The translations under genes and the position numbers were made by a program. Under the pieces are notes generated by a model, which ran no database searches, was not told the DNA's origin, and worked only from the letters and a program-made list of their open reading frames with translations. From Candidatus Nitrosocosmicus oleophilus (GTDB taxonomy: Archaea; Thermoproteota; Nitrososphaeria; Nitrososphaerales; Nitrososphaeraceae): a stretch of DNA of 64,000 nucleotides. Location of the stretch: the NCBI RefSeq assembly GCF_000802205.1, contig NZ_CP012850.1, forward strand, positions 3,002,587 through 3,066,586, in the 5' to 3' direction. Shown here in pieces: positions 1 through 9,456 of this stretch. The stretch's first letter is position 1. Every line of letters starts with the position of its first letter.

Positions 1-60
1 TCAAGGTGTCGCCTAATCAATTCAGGCGTATACACAATCAATAGATTGACTATTTGAATT
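1..60 (+). mobile_element. Possible solo left-end relic of an IS5-family element
   Basis: The stretch at 8-16 (gtcgcctaa) and at about 40-55 (agattgactatttg) lines up in order and spacing with the left end of the intact IS at 31243 (gtcgcctaac, then agattgattatttg just before its transposase start). The similarity then stops and no transposase follows. It looks like an orphan terminal fragment of a diverged relative. The match is short and there is no sequence to the left, so this is weak. Confidence 0.3.
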
Positions 61-128
61 AGAATCCTTTCTGTTATCAACTCATGGCTATTTTTTATGG
101 AATTTAACACAAGACATAGAATAATGAT

Positions 129-2273
129 TCAGCGTATAATGTTGTGGCCCTTTGCGCTTGTCACAATACTTTCTTTTGCTAATCTAAAATGTTCAAAAGT
201 AATTCTAAAATTCTTTAAATCCTGTTTTTTTAGTTTCCTATTTATGGTATTAGCATTAGTTACCTCGGCCTTTCTATGGTTTCTTAGATAGTCCCTTAGA
301 GCTAAAATTGATGCATGATTAATCATGCCTTCAATTTGAGCACCAGTGAATCCATCAGTTAATTTTAAAATTCTATCAATGGTCACGGTTGTTTCATCAA
401 GAGGCTTTTTTTTAAGATGTATCTTGACAATTTGTCTTCTGGATTCGACTGTTGGAACAGGGATCTCTATGATCCTATCAAAGCGTCCAGGTCTCAAAAG
501 AGCACCATCTATCAAATCAATCCTATTGGTAGCACCAATGACAAATACACCATCTAAATTTTCAATTCCATCCATCTCCGTTAGAATTTGACTCATCATT
601 TTTGCAGATGAATCTGTTCCCTCCCTCTCAGTTTTCCTTTGAAGTGCTATTGCGTCAAATTCATCAAAAAAAACAAAACACGGAGCTAGCTGTCTAGCCT
701 TTCTGAAAACCTCCTGGATCGCCTTCTCAGATTCTCCGGCCCATTTAGATAACAATTCGGCACCCTTTATGCTGATAAAGTTTGCACCAGAATTTGAAGC
801 GACAGCCTTTGCCAACAGAGTCTTTCCTGTTCCGGGCATTCCATATAACAGTAAGCCTTTTGGAGGTCGTATACCGGCTATTTCATATATTTCAGAATGA
901 TTTAATAGCCAATCGATCAGGTCTACTAACTCTTCTTTTAATGAATCCAAGCCACCTATTTCGCTCCACTTGACAGTTGGTTTTTGGATAGAGAACTCTC
1001 TGCTAGCTGAGGGAGTAACATCTTTCAAAGCATCATTAAAATCTGAATCAGTGATCGTTATTTTATCGAGTAAATCTTGTGGAATAGGGGTTTGATCAAT
1101 ATTAACTTGTGGCATCAAACGCCTTAGTGAGCGTATTGCAGCTTCTTTTGTTAAGGCCTCCAAATCTGCACCGACAAATCCATGTGTTAGTCTCGATAAC
1201 CGTCCTAGGTCAACATCCCGACCAAGGGGCATCCCCTTTGTATGGATATTTAGTATATCCAGTCTTCCAGCATCATCAGGAATACCTATTTCAATCTCTC
1301 TATCAAATCTCCCTGGTCGTCTAAGGGCGGGGTCTATAGCATTTGGTCTATTTGATGCACCTATCACAATAATCTTACCCCTAGAATTTATCCCATCCAT
1401 CAGTGTCAAAAGCTGTGATACTATACGTCTCTCAACCTCACCTGATACATCCTCCCGTTTTGGAGCGATAGAATCTAGTTCATCAATAAAAAGTATTGAT
1501 GGAGATTTCTCTTGCGCTTGTTCAAAGGTCTCCCGCAGTCTTTTCTCACTTTCACCATAAAACTTGCTTACTATCTCAGGCCCACTTATGGTAAAGAAGG
1601 AAGCGTTTGTTTCATTTGCAACTGCTTTTGCAAGCAGTGTTTTTCCTGTGCCTGGTGGACCATACAACAATACACCTTTGGGTGCATCAATTCCTAATTT
1701 TTCGAATAATTCCGGATGCCTAATTGGCAATTCAATCATTTCACGTATTTTGAGAATTGAACTTCTAATTCCGCCAATATCCTCATAATTAATTCTTTCA
1801 AAAGCATGGGACCTATTCTTCTTAAAACTACCGATCGAAAATTTTGTGGTTGTTTTTACTAGTAGAGGACCAGTACTAGGATTCAAGAAATTTACCAAAA
1901 AAATGATCTTTTTCCCAACCAGATTAATTGGGATAGTATCCGATCTGGAGATTACCCGTCCATCCAACAGCCTACCTAGTGAATTCTTAAACCCTGAATA
2001 CTCTAGCTCTTCCAATGGGATCAACTGAACTTCCTTAGCCACACTCACAATTCCAACCGGACTAACCATAATATGATCATCTATTCCACTTTCCAGAATA
2101 CCTCGGGTATAACCATCAATTCGAATTATCCTCCTGCCATAATCTGATGATAACCCTTCAGACAGTTTGACATATGTGAGACCTTTTTTTCCTTTTAATT
2201 TCAAAACATCCCCGACATTTAGCTGAAGATCACCAAGTATTTTAGGATCCACTAGGGCCAAGCCTTTGCCCAC
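129..2273 (-). CDS. cdc48: Cdc48/p97-type AAA+ ATPase
   Basis: Double-ring AAA+ unfoldase that extracts and unfolds proteins, probably feeding the proteasome. A partial N-terminal double-psi barrel region (about residues 1-165) precedes two ATPase modules. D1 has Walker [18 protein letters not shown] and Walker [14 protein letters not shown]2 has [16 protein letters not shown] and [11 protein letters not shown]. Both carry an RPGRFDR arginine-finger segment. At 714 aa from a GTG it is slightly short for the family. In-frame sequence upstream of the GTG (EVPLKIAETKINF) looks like the normal Cdc48 N-terminus, but no ATG, GTG or TTG precedes it before the stop at 2334-2336, so the true start is uncertain. 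Function is certain from the motifs; it is divergent from the regulator downstream. Confidence 0.95.
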   Translation of the reverse strand: MGKGLALVDPKILGDLQLNVGDVLKLKGKKGLTYVKLSEGLSSDYGRRIIRIDGYTRGILESGIDDHIMVSPVGIVSVAKEVQLIPLEELEYSGFKNSLGRLLDGRVISRSDTIPINLVGKKIIFLVNFLNPSTGPLLVKTTTKFSIGSFKKNRSHAFERINYEDIGGIRSSILKIREMIELPIRHPELFEKLGIDAPKGVLLYGPPGTGKTLLAKAVANETNASFFTISGPEIVSKFYGESEKRLRETFEQAQEKSPSILFIDELDSIAPKREDVSGEVERRIVSQLLTLMDGINSRGKIIVIGASNRPNAIDPALRRPGRFDREIEIGIPDDAGRLDILNIHTKGMPLGRDVDLGRLSRLTHGFVGADLEALTKEAAIRSLRRLMPQVNIDQTPIPQDLLDKITITDSDFNDALKDVTPSASREFSIQKPTVKWSEIGGLDSLKEELVDLIDWLLNHSEIYEIAGIRPPKGLLLYGMPGTGKTLLAKAVASNSGANFISIKGAELLSKWAGESEKAIQEVFRKARQLAPCFVFFDEFDAIALQRKTEREGTDSSAKMMSQILTEMDGIENLDGVFVIGATNRIDLIDGALLRPGRFDRIIEIPVPTVESRRQIVKIHLKKKPLDETTVTIDRILKLTDGFTGAQIEGMINHASILALRDYLRNHRKAEVTNANTINRKLKKQDLKNFRITFEHFRLAKESIVTSAKGHNIIR

Positions 2274-2425
2274 AAAATTAATTTTGGTTTCTGCTATTTT
2301 TAAGGGAACTTCAATAGTATTCTTCGTAGTAATTTACCTCGTACTTAGAAAGACAGAATTTTCAACATGATAAACAATCAAAATAACCACATTACAAACC
2401 CATTACATCATGAAATGATTTGTAC

Positions 2426-2438
2426 ATTATATAAATTA
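2426..2438 (+). promoter_or_regulatory. TATA box of the ACT-like regulator gene
   Basis: The AT-rich box attatataaatta lies about 55 bp before the ATG at 2490 and inside the longer reading frame that begins at 2367. A promoter here would start transcription at about 2455-2460, which excludes the 2367 start and supports 2490. Confidence 0.5.
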
Positions 2439-2489
2439 TTTGGATACTTAGTAAAGTTTATTTTATTCGAGAACCATTTATTACATGTA

Positions 2490-3230
2490 ATGTACGTCCG
2501 AGACATCTCGGTCCCACAGGCTGTAAAAGAGATTATCTTGTCAAATGATTTATACTTAAAAGCAGTAAAATCCGGAATTGCTAATTACACTGCAATAGCC
2601 AACAAGATACAATCCGACGTAGAAGCAGTTACTGGAACAAGAGTTAACACAGGCACTATTGTAGTGGCTATTAAAAGATTCGCAGATCTGATAAATAAAT
2701 CAGTAAATTTAGAAAAGCAAAGGGTAGAGGATGAATCAAATGGAAATTATGTAGTTGGAATTGAATCTAAAGAGAACAAATCAGCTATATCTTCCCAAGA
2801 CGCAAGGATGAAACTGACTGGAAGCATAATCGATATTGACTTGGGTAATCAAAATTCATTCAAGAATGTAAATGACTTGTTAGATGAATTTACACAAGAA
2901 ACTTTGATCGATTACAATTTGATACGAACAACCGAAAAAATAAGGATAGTAACTGAAGATATGTTTAATTCAAGAAAAATTATTTCATCCATAACAGAAA
3001 AATGTAATGGTAAGATAACTGCAGGATTGTCAAGAATTACAATATCTCTATTTTCCGATAATATAGTTGGAATTAGACAACTGTTATTTAGTATATTTGA
3101 TGTTTTGAACAATTATAAAATCACTTTAAATAACGTTTTTTTTGGCAGTAATGAAATCGTCCTGATATTAGAAAAGGACCAAGCAATACGCGCTTATGAA
3201 TTACTACAAAAAAAAATTTTTAGAAACTAG
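2490..3230 (+). CDS. Probable ACT-domain regulatory protein
   Basis: A 246-aa soluble protein starting MYVRDISVPQAV. The N-terminal third looks like a helical DNA-binding region (AVKSGIANYTAIANKIQ). The C-terminal half has two repeated beta-alpha-beta stretches around SITEKCNGKITAGLSRITISLF and NVFFGSNEIVLILEKDQAIRAYELL, as in paired ACT-type ligand-binding modules. This resembles archaeal conserved regulators that join a helix-turn-helix to ACT domains. The frame is open 41 codons further upstream, but the TATA box at 2426-2438 argues for this start. Ligand and targets are unknown. It is divergent from cdc48. Confidence 0.6.
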   Translation: MYVRDISVPQAVKEIILSNDLYLKAVKSGIANYTAIANKIQSDVEAVTGTRVNTGTIVVAIKRFADLINKSVNLEKQRVEDESNGNYVVGIESKENKSAISSQDARMKLTGSIIDIDLGNQNSFKNVNDLLDEFTQETLIDYNLIRTTEKIRIVTEDMFNSRKIISSITEKCNGKITAGLSRITISLFSDNIVGIRQLLFSIFDVLNNYKITLNNVFFGSNEIVLILEKDQAIRAYELLQKKIFRN

Positions 3231-3333
3231 AAAGTCAATAAATATTATATACATTGCAGACATGATTGGATAACCCTGATTCTTTACTTGTGTTCTTAAA
3301 GACAAATAAACCCGACGAATACAAGGTAAAAGC

Positions 3334-5136
3334 ATGTTAAAGACATTAAAAATGAAAACTGGAGCATGGGATTTGTCAGAACTCTTGAAGGATCCTATCA
3401 AGAATGAGTTCAACAAATCACTTGGCGATATCAATACTAAAGTAACAAACTTTGAGGAGAAAAAGTCATCTTTAGAACAAAACATTTCTACAACTGATTT
3501 TTTGAAATTAATTAAAGATTCTGAAGATATTGCAGAATCTTTAAGTTATGTTGCTGGGTACGTTCATTTGAAGTATGCTGAAGATACCTCTTCAAATGAT
3601 ATTGGTGCATTAGTCACAAAGATAAATATTTTTTCTTCAGAAATATCAAACAAACTTTTATTCTTTGATTTATGGTTCAAGAAAGTGTTGGACGAGGAAA
3701 ATGCCGATCGTTTAACAAAGGGAGTTCCAGATGTTTACAAAGATTATTTACTTCATGAGCGTTCCATGTCAAAATATACTCTGAATGAATCAGAAGAGAA
3801 GATAATAAACATACTAGATGTTACGGGGATAAGTGCATTAATCAAGATTTATGATAGGATGACAAATGGTTTTGAGTTTGAGTATATAGAAGAAAGAGGA
3901 ACAAGAAAGATAAGAAAAACTATTACTAACAAGGAAAAGCTGGTTTCTTTGGTGAGAAGTTCTAGATCTTCTGAAAGAGTTGCTGCCTATAAATCGTTGT
4001 TGTCAACGTACAAGAAAAATAGCGGAGTTTTGGGTGAGATTTACATCAACCGGATTTTAAACTGGAATAATGAATACATCTTACTTCGAGGCTTTCCAAC
4101 ACCAATTTCTGTAAGAAACTTATCAAACAATATTAGCGATGAGACAATCAGGGCGCTTCTTAGTGTGTGCAGATCTAATTCTAAAGTCTTTCACCAGTAT
4201 TTCAGGGAAAAGGCAAAGATACTGAAGGTTAAGAAACTAGAGAGATATCATCTTTATGCACCACTAAAAACACAGAATCAGAAGAAAGTTACTTTTGGAG
4301 AGGCTCTTAAAATGGTTTTAGAGGCTTTTGATGATTTTCATCCAGAGTTCAAAAATATAGTTCAAGGTTTGGTTACTAAAAAACATATCCATTCAAAGCT
4401 TCAAGACAATAAACAGGGTGGAGCTTTTTGTTCAACAATAAGTCCCAAAGTCGACCCTTTCGTACTCTTGAATTTTGACGGTACTTTAAGGGACATTTCA
4501 ACCATGGCGCATGAATTTGGGCATGCAATTCATAGTGTTCTTGCAGCGGATAAACCGATTAGCGTGCAACATCCTTCCTTACCATTAGCAGAAACTGCTT
4601 CGGTATTTGGAGAGATGATACTCAACGATCGGCTTTTGGATCAGGTCAAGAAAAAAGATAAGAAAATCATGTTAGCAGAACAAATAGATGACTTTTACGC
4701 AACGATTATGAGACAAGCCTATTTTACGATTTTTGAGATTTCAGCGCATGAAATGATCGGAAAAAATAGTGCTACAAACATAGACGAATTATCAGATATT
4801 TATATGGATAATTTAAAAGAACAATTTGGAAATTCATTAAGGTTATCCGATGATTTTAAATACGAATGGCTATACATTCCTCATTTTTATCATTCACCCT
4901 TCTATTGCTATGCGTATTCATTTGGAAATCTACTAGTAATGTCTTTATATCAACAATTCAAGAATGAGGGTAGAGGATTCATACCCAAATACATTAGGAT
5001 CCTGTCATCGGGAGGCTCGAAAAAACCTGAAGATTTACTATTAAATGAGGGCATTGACATCTCTAAAGAAGAATTCTGGCAAAAAGGATTTGATCTCGTT
5101 AATGACAAAATAAGTGAGATGAACAAAATTAAATGA
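3334..5136 (+). CDS. pepF: M3-family zinc oligopeptidase (PepF type)
   Basis: Cytoplasmic metallopeptidase that degrades oligopeptides. The zinc signature HEFGHAIH begins at residue 393, and the third ligand lies in the following LAETASVFGEMIL segment (Glu), as in family M3. Length (600 aa), the helical N-terminal lid region and the C-terminal YxYSFGNLL stretch match oligoendopeptidase F. No signal peptide is present, so it probably finishes off peptides released by the proteasome or Cdc48 route; that role is inferred. An aaggt stretch about 8 bp before the ATG may serve as the ribosome-binding site. Confidence 0.92.
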   Translation: MLKTLKMKTGAWDLSELLKDPIKNEFNKSLGDINTKVTNFEEKKSSLEQNISTTDFLKLIKDSEDIAESLSYVAGYVHLKYAEDTSSNDIGALVTKINIFSSEISNKLLFFDLWFKKVLDEENADRLTKGVPDVYKDYLLHERSMSKYTLNESEEKIINILDVTGISALIKIYDRMTNGFEFEYIEERGTRKIRKTITNKEKLVSLVRSSRSSERVAAYKSLLSTYKKNSGVLGEIYINRILNWNNEYILLRGFPTPISVRNLSNNISDETIRALLSVCRSNSKVFHQYFREKAKILKVKKLERYHLYAPLKTQNQKKVTFGEALKMVLEAFDDFHPEFKNIVQGLVTKKHIHSKLQDNKQGGAFCSTISPKVDPFVLLNFDGTLRDISTMAHEFGHAIHSVLAADKPISVQHPSLPLAETASVFGEMILNDRLLDQVKKKDKKIMLAEQIDDFYATIMRQAYFTIFEISAHEMIGKNSATNIDELSDIYMDNLKEQFGNSLRLSDDFKYEWLYIPHFYHSPFYCYAYSFGNLLVMSLYQQFKNEGRGFIPKYIRILSSGGSKKPEDLLLNEGIDISKEEFWQKGFDLVNDKISEMNKIK

Positions 5137-5709
5137 TATCCTAGTGTATCCTTTTATTGCATCTGATCCGATAGTATGTTTAGCTAATTATACGAATCCG
5201 ATCAATATTTTAGTTATTCGTAGCTGGTAATCCCATAACCACTTTGGTCAATTGCAAGGGTTAAGAATAAAGGATTATTCGTGATCTAATTGCAATTATT
5301 TCTTATTTAATAGACATTGTGTAAACATAATTGGACATGATTTGATCCTAATAATCATCAATAATTATTTTGATTTATCACAAAGAGCACAAATCCTCAA
5401 TTCTTCATAGAGGAACTTTATCTTGTAATAGCTTGAAAGTATTTTAGTTAGATCAATAAATATTCAGGACTAGGTAACTATGGCTTGTAGTCATTAGGGG
5501 TAAAACAAAAATGCATTTCTTGAGAGACTGTAGTCTTTTTGTAGTCATAAATCTCCCCTGTCAACCACTTTTTTATTTTTTGGATATTGGATGCAGACTG
5601 ACGTACGTGGACAGAATGGTATATGGACAAAACTTGAGAGCAAATCTAAAGCAGTAATAAAATAAAGAAACTTGTAAAAGAAATTAGCAAATCCAAACAG
5701 AAAATTACA
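5137..5709. other. Intergenic gap, no gene seen
   Basis: This 570-bp AT-rich stretch separates the convergent pepF and CAP-domain genes. The only open frames are short, without a convincing start context or recognisable residues. It contains the two gene ends and several T-rich runs that could stop transcription, but no RNA or repeat that I can support. Confidence 0.5.
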
Positions 5710-6759
5710 CTAGTCAAATCGCAGAACAGCTTTATTGTGGATGACGTATGAAGTTAGGGGGACTACTTCTCTTGGAGAAGTCCCTTCATCAGTGTCATGA
5801 GTTGAAGTATTCATAGTCTTATTAGCGGCGTACAATACCATGGTAATTATCCTGTCATTTAAAACGAAATCGTCAGGAAATTTAAATGAGAGATTTATTC
5901 TGTCATCAAGAATATCCCAATTTTCCGCCTCAATTATACGATAAGATTCTGGTTGAACATACTGTTCATAAAATTCTAAAGGTTTACTTACGATTAGTCC
6001 CAGGTCCCCCATGCTATAGTTTAATTTATTTTTGTTCACTTCGTACTCCCTCTCATTAGGTAAGTTGTCAATATAGAATGAAATGTGACTTAATTGCAGA
6101 TTTTTTTTTGGATCAAGCATTTTTGCTTCCAATAAATACTCATCGTTTTCATTTGAAAGATTATATCTCAGATAATTGTTTTCAAAATTCTGAACGAGAA
6201 CAAAATAATATTCATTAAAGGCTATCCCAATACTTACATTTGTATGAAGTTTGTTCAAAATATTGTTTTTATGACCATCGTGACAGCACAAGAAATCATC
6301 GAACATCATAGAGTTTTCTAGCTTATCAATTGCATCAAAAGGATCTAGTGGCTCACAGTATAATCTTGAATCACTGGTACAAAAAGAATGAGATGTCATT
6401 CCTTTCATGACATCATCGGTATTGATATAGCTTATTTGACCAATGTTTTGCTGTACGTAACCTGTGCCATTATGTAAAGAATACAGCATATAGGGTTTCA
6501 ACCCGTTCTTGCTCCAATGGGATAAAATCTCTGATTGTAGTATTTCAGATGCATGATATTGAGCAGCCTTATTATCGCTTAGAGATAAAGGGTTGAGCCC
6601 CACATTCAATCGATCGGTATTTATCTTGGATAATGCATAGCTCTGCAATATCTTCAAACTAGAAGTTCCATTAATGGAAAACGCTTCTTGAAAGTCTGTA
6701 ATACAGGCTAAAGAAATGAGAATTATTAGAATATTAGACATTAGAAGGATAAGGAACAT
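5710..6759 (-). CDS. Secreted CAP (SCP/PR-1) domain protein
   Basis: A 349-aa extracytoplasmic protein. Residues 1-25 form a hydrophobic signal or anchor segment. A CAP-domain core follows at about 45-185: INTDRLNVGLNPLSLSDN, then AAQYHASEILQSEILSHWS, and later GYVQQNIGQISY and HKNNILN, which match the family's conserved helices and the H-E pocket. The remaining 160 residues are beta-rich and unassigned. CAP proteins are exported and of varied, often unclear function (lipid or metal binding, peptidase-like). The gene stands alone on this strand, with its promoter region at about 6760-6830. Confidence 0.75.
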   Translation of the reverse strand: MFLILLMSNILIILISLACITDFQEAFSINGTSSLKILQSYALSKINTDRLNVGLNPLSLSDNKAAQYHASEILQSEILSHWSKNGLKPYMLYSLHNGTGYVQQNIGQISYINTDDVMKGMTSHSFCTSDSRLYCEPLDPFDAIDKLENSMMFDDFLCCHDGHKNNILNKLHTNVSIGIAFNEYYFVLVQNFENNYLRYNLSNENDEYLLEAKMLDPKKNLQLSHISFYIDNLPNEREYEVNKNKLNYSMGDLGLIVSKPLEFYEQYVQPESYRIIEAENWDILDDRINLSFKFPDDFVLNDRIITMVLYAANKTMNTSTHDTDEGTSPREVVPLTSYVIHNKAVLRFD

Positions 6760-6836
6760 TTCAATTATTATTTAGCAAATGGTGTTCTGCTGGTTACATA
6801 TTAAGAAATGCAGGCCAGCCCACATATGAAAAATCT

Positions 6837-7067
6837 TTACAAACATTTTGATAATCCCATTTTGTCATTCTGGTTGTCAAAACGATTTCGACCCACCTTT
6901 TGGAACAAGATGGCAGAAGTTATCAAAATTAAGGATATGACAACAGCTGAGAGAATCTGAGACCCAGAGATCCCCAATAATAATCCTAGTGCTAAGGACA
7001 CTGTAAAGATAATCACAATGATTGGTACCCATTTTTTAAGTAATACCTTTTTATCAAAATTAATCAT
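6837..7067 (-). CDS. Small two-helix membrane protein, function unknown
   Basis: A 76-aa protein starting MINFDKKVLLKKW, with two predicted membrane helices (about residues 12-32 and 36-54) and a polar, positively charged C-terminal tail. I prefer the ATG at 7067 to the TTG 27 bases upstream because the shorter form starts cleanly before a Lys-rich membrane-entry segment. No family is recognised. It lies between the CAP-domain and CBS genes without an obvious operon link. Confidence 0.5.
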   Translation of the reverse strand: MINFDKKVLLKKWVPIIVIIFTVSLALGLLLGISGSQILSAVVISLILITSAILFQKVGRNRFDNQNDKMGLSKCL

Positions 7068-7150
7068 ACAGCATACAAAGGTGTTGCATAACAAATTAAG
7101 GGTTACTGGTGATAAGAGGAAATGGCACTTGACATAAAATAAATAACAAT

Positions 7151-7564
7151 CTAATCAATCAGCTCGACTATCCCTTGAGTTAGCATGATCCTGCGTAATT
7201 CTTTAGCTAAATCTGTGACAGTGATTATCCCTATCACTTTCCCGTTTGATATAACAGGCAATCGTCTTATTCGATTATTGATCATTCGTTGCACCGCAAC
7301 ATCCACAGGAGTATCTGGTGCTGCAAAGGTCTGAATCTTGGACATTAATTCAGATATCTTCACTTCTGATGACACCCTATCATTCGCACAAACCCTTTTA
7401 ACAAAGTCTCGTTCCGTAATGATTCCGAGCAATTCATCTTCATCCTGAACTATCAGGGAGCTGATCCTTTTTTCTTTCATAAGCAAAGCGGCATCTAATG
7501 CAGATTTATTAGAATTAATCGTAACAACATGACTAGACATGATCTCACTTACCACTTCTTGCAT
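7151..7564 (-). CDS. Two-CBS-domain protein
   Basis: A 137-aa stand-alone pair of CBS modules (about residues 5-60 and 72-128), recognised from VSEIMSSHVVTINSN, LLGIITERDFVKRV, RRLPVISNGKVIGIITVTDL. Such Bateman modules bind adenine nucleotides and act as energy sensors, here without a fused enzyme. The window has a second such protein at 20028-20486 with the same layout, so they are likely paralogues. The partner is unknown. The start is an ATG, and amoB lies about 400 bp upstream on the same strand. Confidence 0.88.
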   Translation of the reverse strand: MQEVVSEIMSSHVVTINSNKSALDAALLMKEKRISSLIVQDEDELLGIITERDFVKRVCANDRVSSEVKISELMSKIQTFAAPDTPVDVAVQRMINNRIRRLPVISNGKVIGIITVTDLAKELRRIMLTQGIVELID

Positions 7565-7971
7565 AACAGTTTCTTAACCATTAAATAAAAAAAGATTTCT
7601 CTTAGTCATGATAATTCATACCAATTCTATTAATTTTTGAGCACATGTATAGCCGATGGTTCACTATATAGCTATCACAAAAGATTTAAAAATAATTGTG
7701 TTAAAATAAATACATAGAAATGGAAAGCAAGAACTTTTTTACTACAATTTTGAATAAAATCCGTCTCATAAGAGCATCAAGGAAGCATAAGGTAACAGCA
7801 TAACTTATGCAAGATTTAATATTTTGACTAAAATAGTATTATTAATTTTTTCCCATAAATAAAATATTGTTAAAAGGGCTACAAAGTTCAACTATTTATT
7901 AATAGTTTTGAAAAGATTATTACCATAAAATTACAATTTAGGATTTGAATTATGAAACAAAAAAAAATAGA
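7565..7971. other. Gap between the CBS gene and amoB
   Basis: AT-rich, 407 bp. It carries the CBS-gene promoter region and the sequence downstream of amoB. A 27-codon plus-strand frame at 7720-7803 follows a gatttaaaaata box, but it is too short and featureless to call a gene. I see no RNA or repeat. Confidence 0.4.
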
Positions 7972-8550
7972 TTAAATTACTTGCCACGGCCTTGTAGCAA
8001 ATGTTACTCCAAGCCCAGCAGCAATAATTATGCTCTGATATATTATGTTGTTCCACGGAATTGGTTTAAGTATTGGTTCTCCAACTACCTGAATAGTTTG
8101 ACCTGGACCCAAACCTGGACCTACGTTTGCAAGATTGAGTTGGGTGTGAACGTGATAAATCCCAGGTTCTAATGCCTTTGCTTCAATTTGGTATGGAACG
8201 GTTTCTTGTGGTTGAATTTCAAGGATGTTTCCTGGTGGATCTCGACTAACGAATTCCCATCTGTTTCCAGCATTGGTAGATTCACTGAAAAGTGATATCC
8301 AACCTCTCATTGGTCTATTTACCAAACTTTGAAGTTCGCCTGTAACTACCAATGTGTCACCAGTGTTTAGAGATTGAGCTGAAAAAGCTTCATCGTTGAT
8401 TCTAACGAATCTACTTTGAAGCTGAGCTTGAACTCCGTGACCATCAGCCATTGGAAGTAGTGCAATAATACTAGCTAATATGGATGCTCCTGCGATAAAG
8501 GTTACAATTAGAAACACCATAGCGGGTTTGTTGCCGCTCTTCTTATTCAT
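7972..8550 (-). CDS. amoB: Ammonia monooxygenase subunit B (archaeal)
   Basis: Membrane-anchored cupredoxin-like subunit of the copper enzyme that oxidises ammonia to hydroxylamine. At 192 aa it has the short archaeal form, lacking the second cupredoxin domain and one membrane helix of bacterial AmoB. Residues 11-33 form the signal or anchor helix. His38 (ADGHGVQAQ) and the His133-Val-His135 pair (IYHVHTQLNL) correspond to the PmoB copper ligands of particulate methane monooxygenase, and a C-terminal helix spans about 168-186. It is 6 kb from amoA on the same strand, separated by korAB, so it is transcribed on its own. No amoC is in the window. Confidence 0.97.
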   Translation of the reverse strand: MNKKSGNKPAMVFLIVTFIAGASILASIIALLPMADGHGVQAQLQSRFVRINDEAFSAQSLNTGDTLVVTGELQSLVNRPMRGWISLFSESTNAGNRWEFVSRDPPGNILEIQPQETVPYQIEAKALEPGIYHVHTQLNLANVGPGLGPGQTIQVVGEPILKPIPWNNIIYQSIIIAAGLGVTFATRPWQVI

Positions 8551-9232
8551 CTAGGGATTCAACTTCTTACATAGATAAAAAGTTTGCTGTATCCTCTAAT
8601 CGTTAAACATCAATTTTTTATAACAATAATCAAACATTGTCGAAATTCTATAACATACACAGACATTTCACCTAAATCATATTAGAAGATGAAAAATCAG
8701 GTAGAATGAAAATTCCAGTGATGTTAATAGAATCATGAAAAAGATTGATTTCTAATTGCAAATATCGAATATCATGAATCTAGGGTTTTCGAATCGTAGT
8801 ACGAACCTTCTTTATTTTTAGATGGGATTTAGTTGCAACGAATGATTGCGATATGTACCCAACTTGGATACTTCTTTTTGTAATTCTTATCTTTATTATT
8901 GATACTGTCCACCACTATTTAGGATCTTATCTGAGGTGCAGTGAGCTAGTTAAATTTTAGAGGCCTCGCGAAATTTGTGTTTGAAATATCATACTAAATA
9001 CAAAGCACAAAGTTTTGTGATTTATTAATTAAATCTATTGGAGTCATTAGAGATTCATTGTTATATCAGAACATCCATTTCTTCATTCTAGACCCAGACT
9101 TTATCACTCGAGCTAGATAGTGTAAATAATCTAACACAATCAAAATATCCTGGGAAATTTAACAAGTTTTTGAACAAATTCTATTCAAACTAAGTATAAG
9201 TATTAATACGATGATCTGGTTAAAATAGGCTA
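8551..9232. other. Long upstream region of amoB
   Basis: A 680-bp non-coding stretch between the divergent amoB and the small zinc-finger gene. It must hold the amoB promoter: AT-rich boxes such as ttttttataac at about 8612-8622 lie on the amoB side, and taagtataagt at about 9191-9201 lies before the zinc-finger gene. The length suggests a long leader or upstream regulation for amoB. I see no open frame or RNA fold that I can defend. Confidence 0.4.
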
Positions 9233-9391
9233 TTGAATCAAGGAACTGATTTCCAGTTAGATGAAAGCGAAGAAACAGTGTTGTGTGATCTTTGTGGAAA
9301 TGTTCTTGAAGCATGCATGTGCGTATGTCCTTACTGTGGAAGAGGAGATAAATGTGAGTGTTGTATTCATGATTCGATGACTGGCGGTTGA
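9233..9391 (+). CDS. 52-aa cysteine-rich zinc-finger protein
   Basis: A short gene starting TTG and encoding MNQGTDFQLDESEETVLCD followed by eight cysteines in LCGNVLEAC, CVCPYCG and KCECC. The CxxC pairs would bind one or two zinc ions. An in-frame stop at 9221 limits the start, and the TATA-like box at about 9191-9201 is placed for a leaderless mRNA at the TTG. It ends 65 bp before korA on the same strand, so the two may be co-transcribed. Function is unknown; the dense cysteine spacing makes a chance frame unlikely. Confidence 0.6.
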   Translation: MNQGTDFQLDESEETVLCDLCGNVLEACMCVCPYCGRGDKCECCIHDSMTGG

Positions 9392-9456
9392 ACAAACTTC
9401 TTAATTTAGATGGGTTGAAACTATAATAAGAACAAGCGCAGATATTAATATTATTA

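Noticed and set aside
5511-5657. 48-aa ORF after pepF
   Set aside because: Random-looking composition, no promoter or conserved residue.
7720-7803. 27-aa ORF downstream of amoB
   Set aside because: Has a TATA-like box but is too short and not distinguishable from chance.
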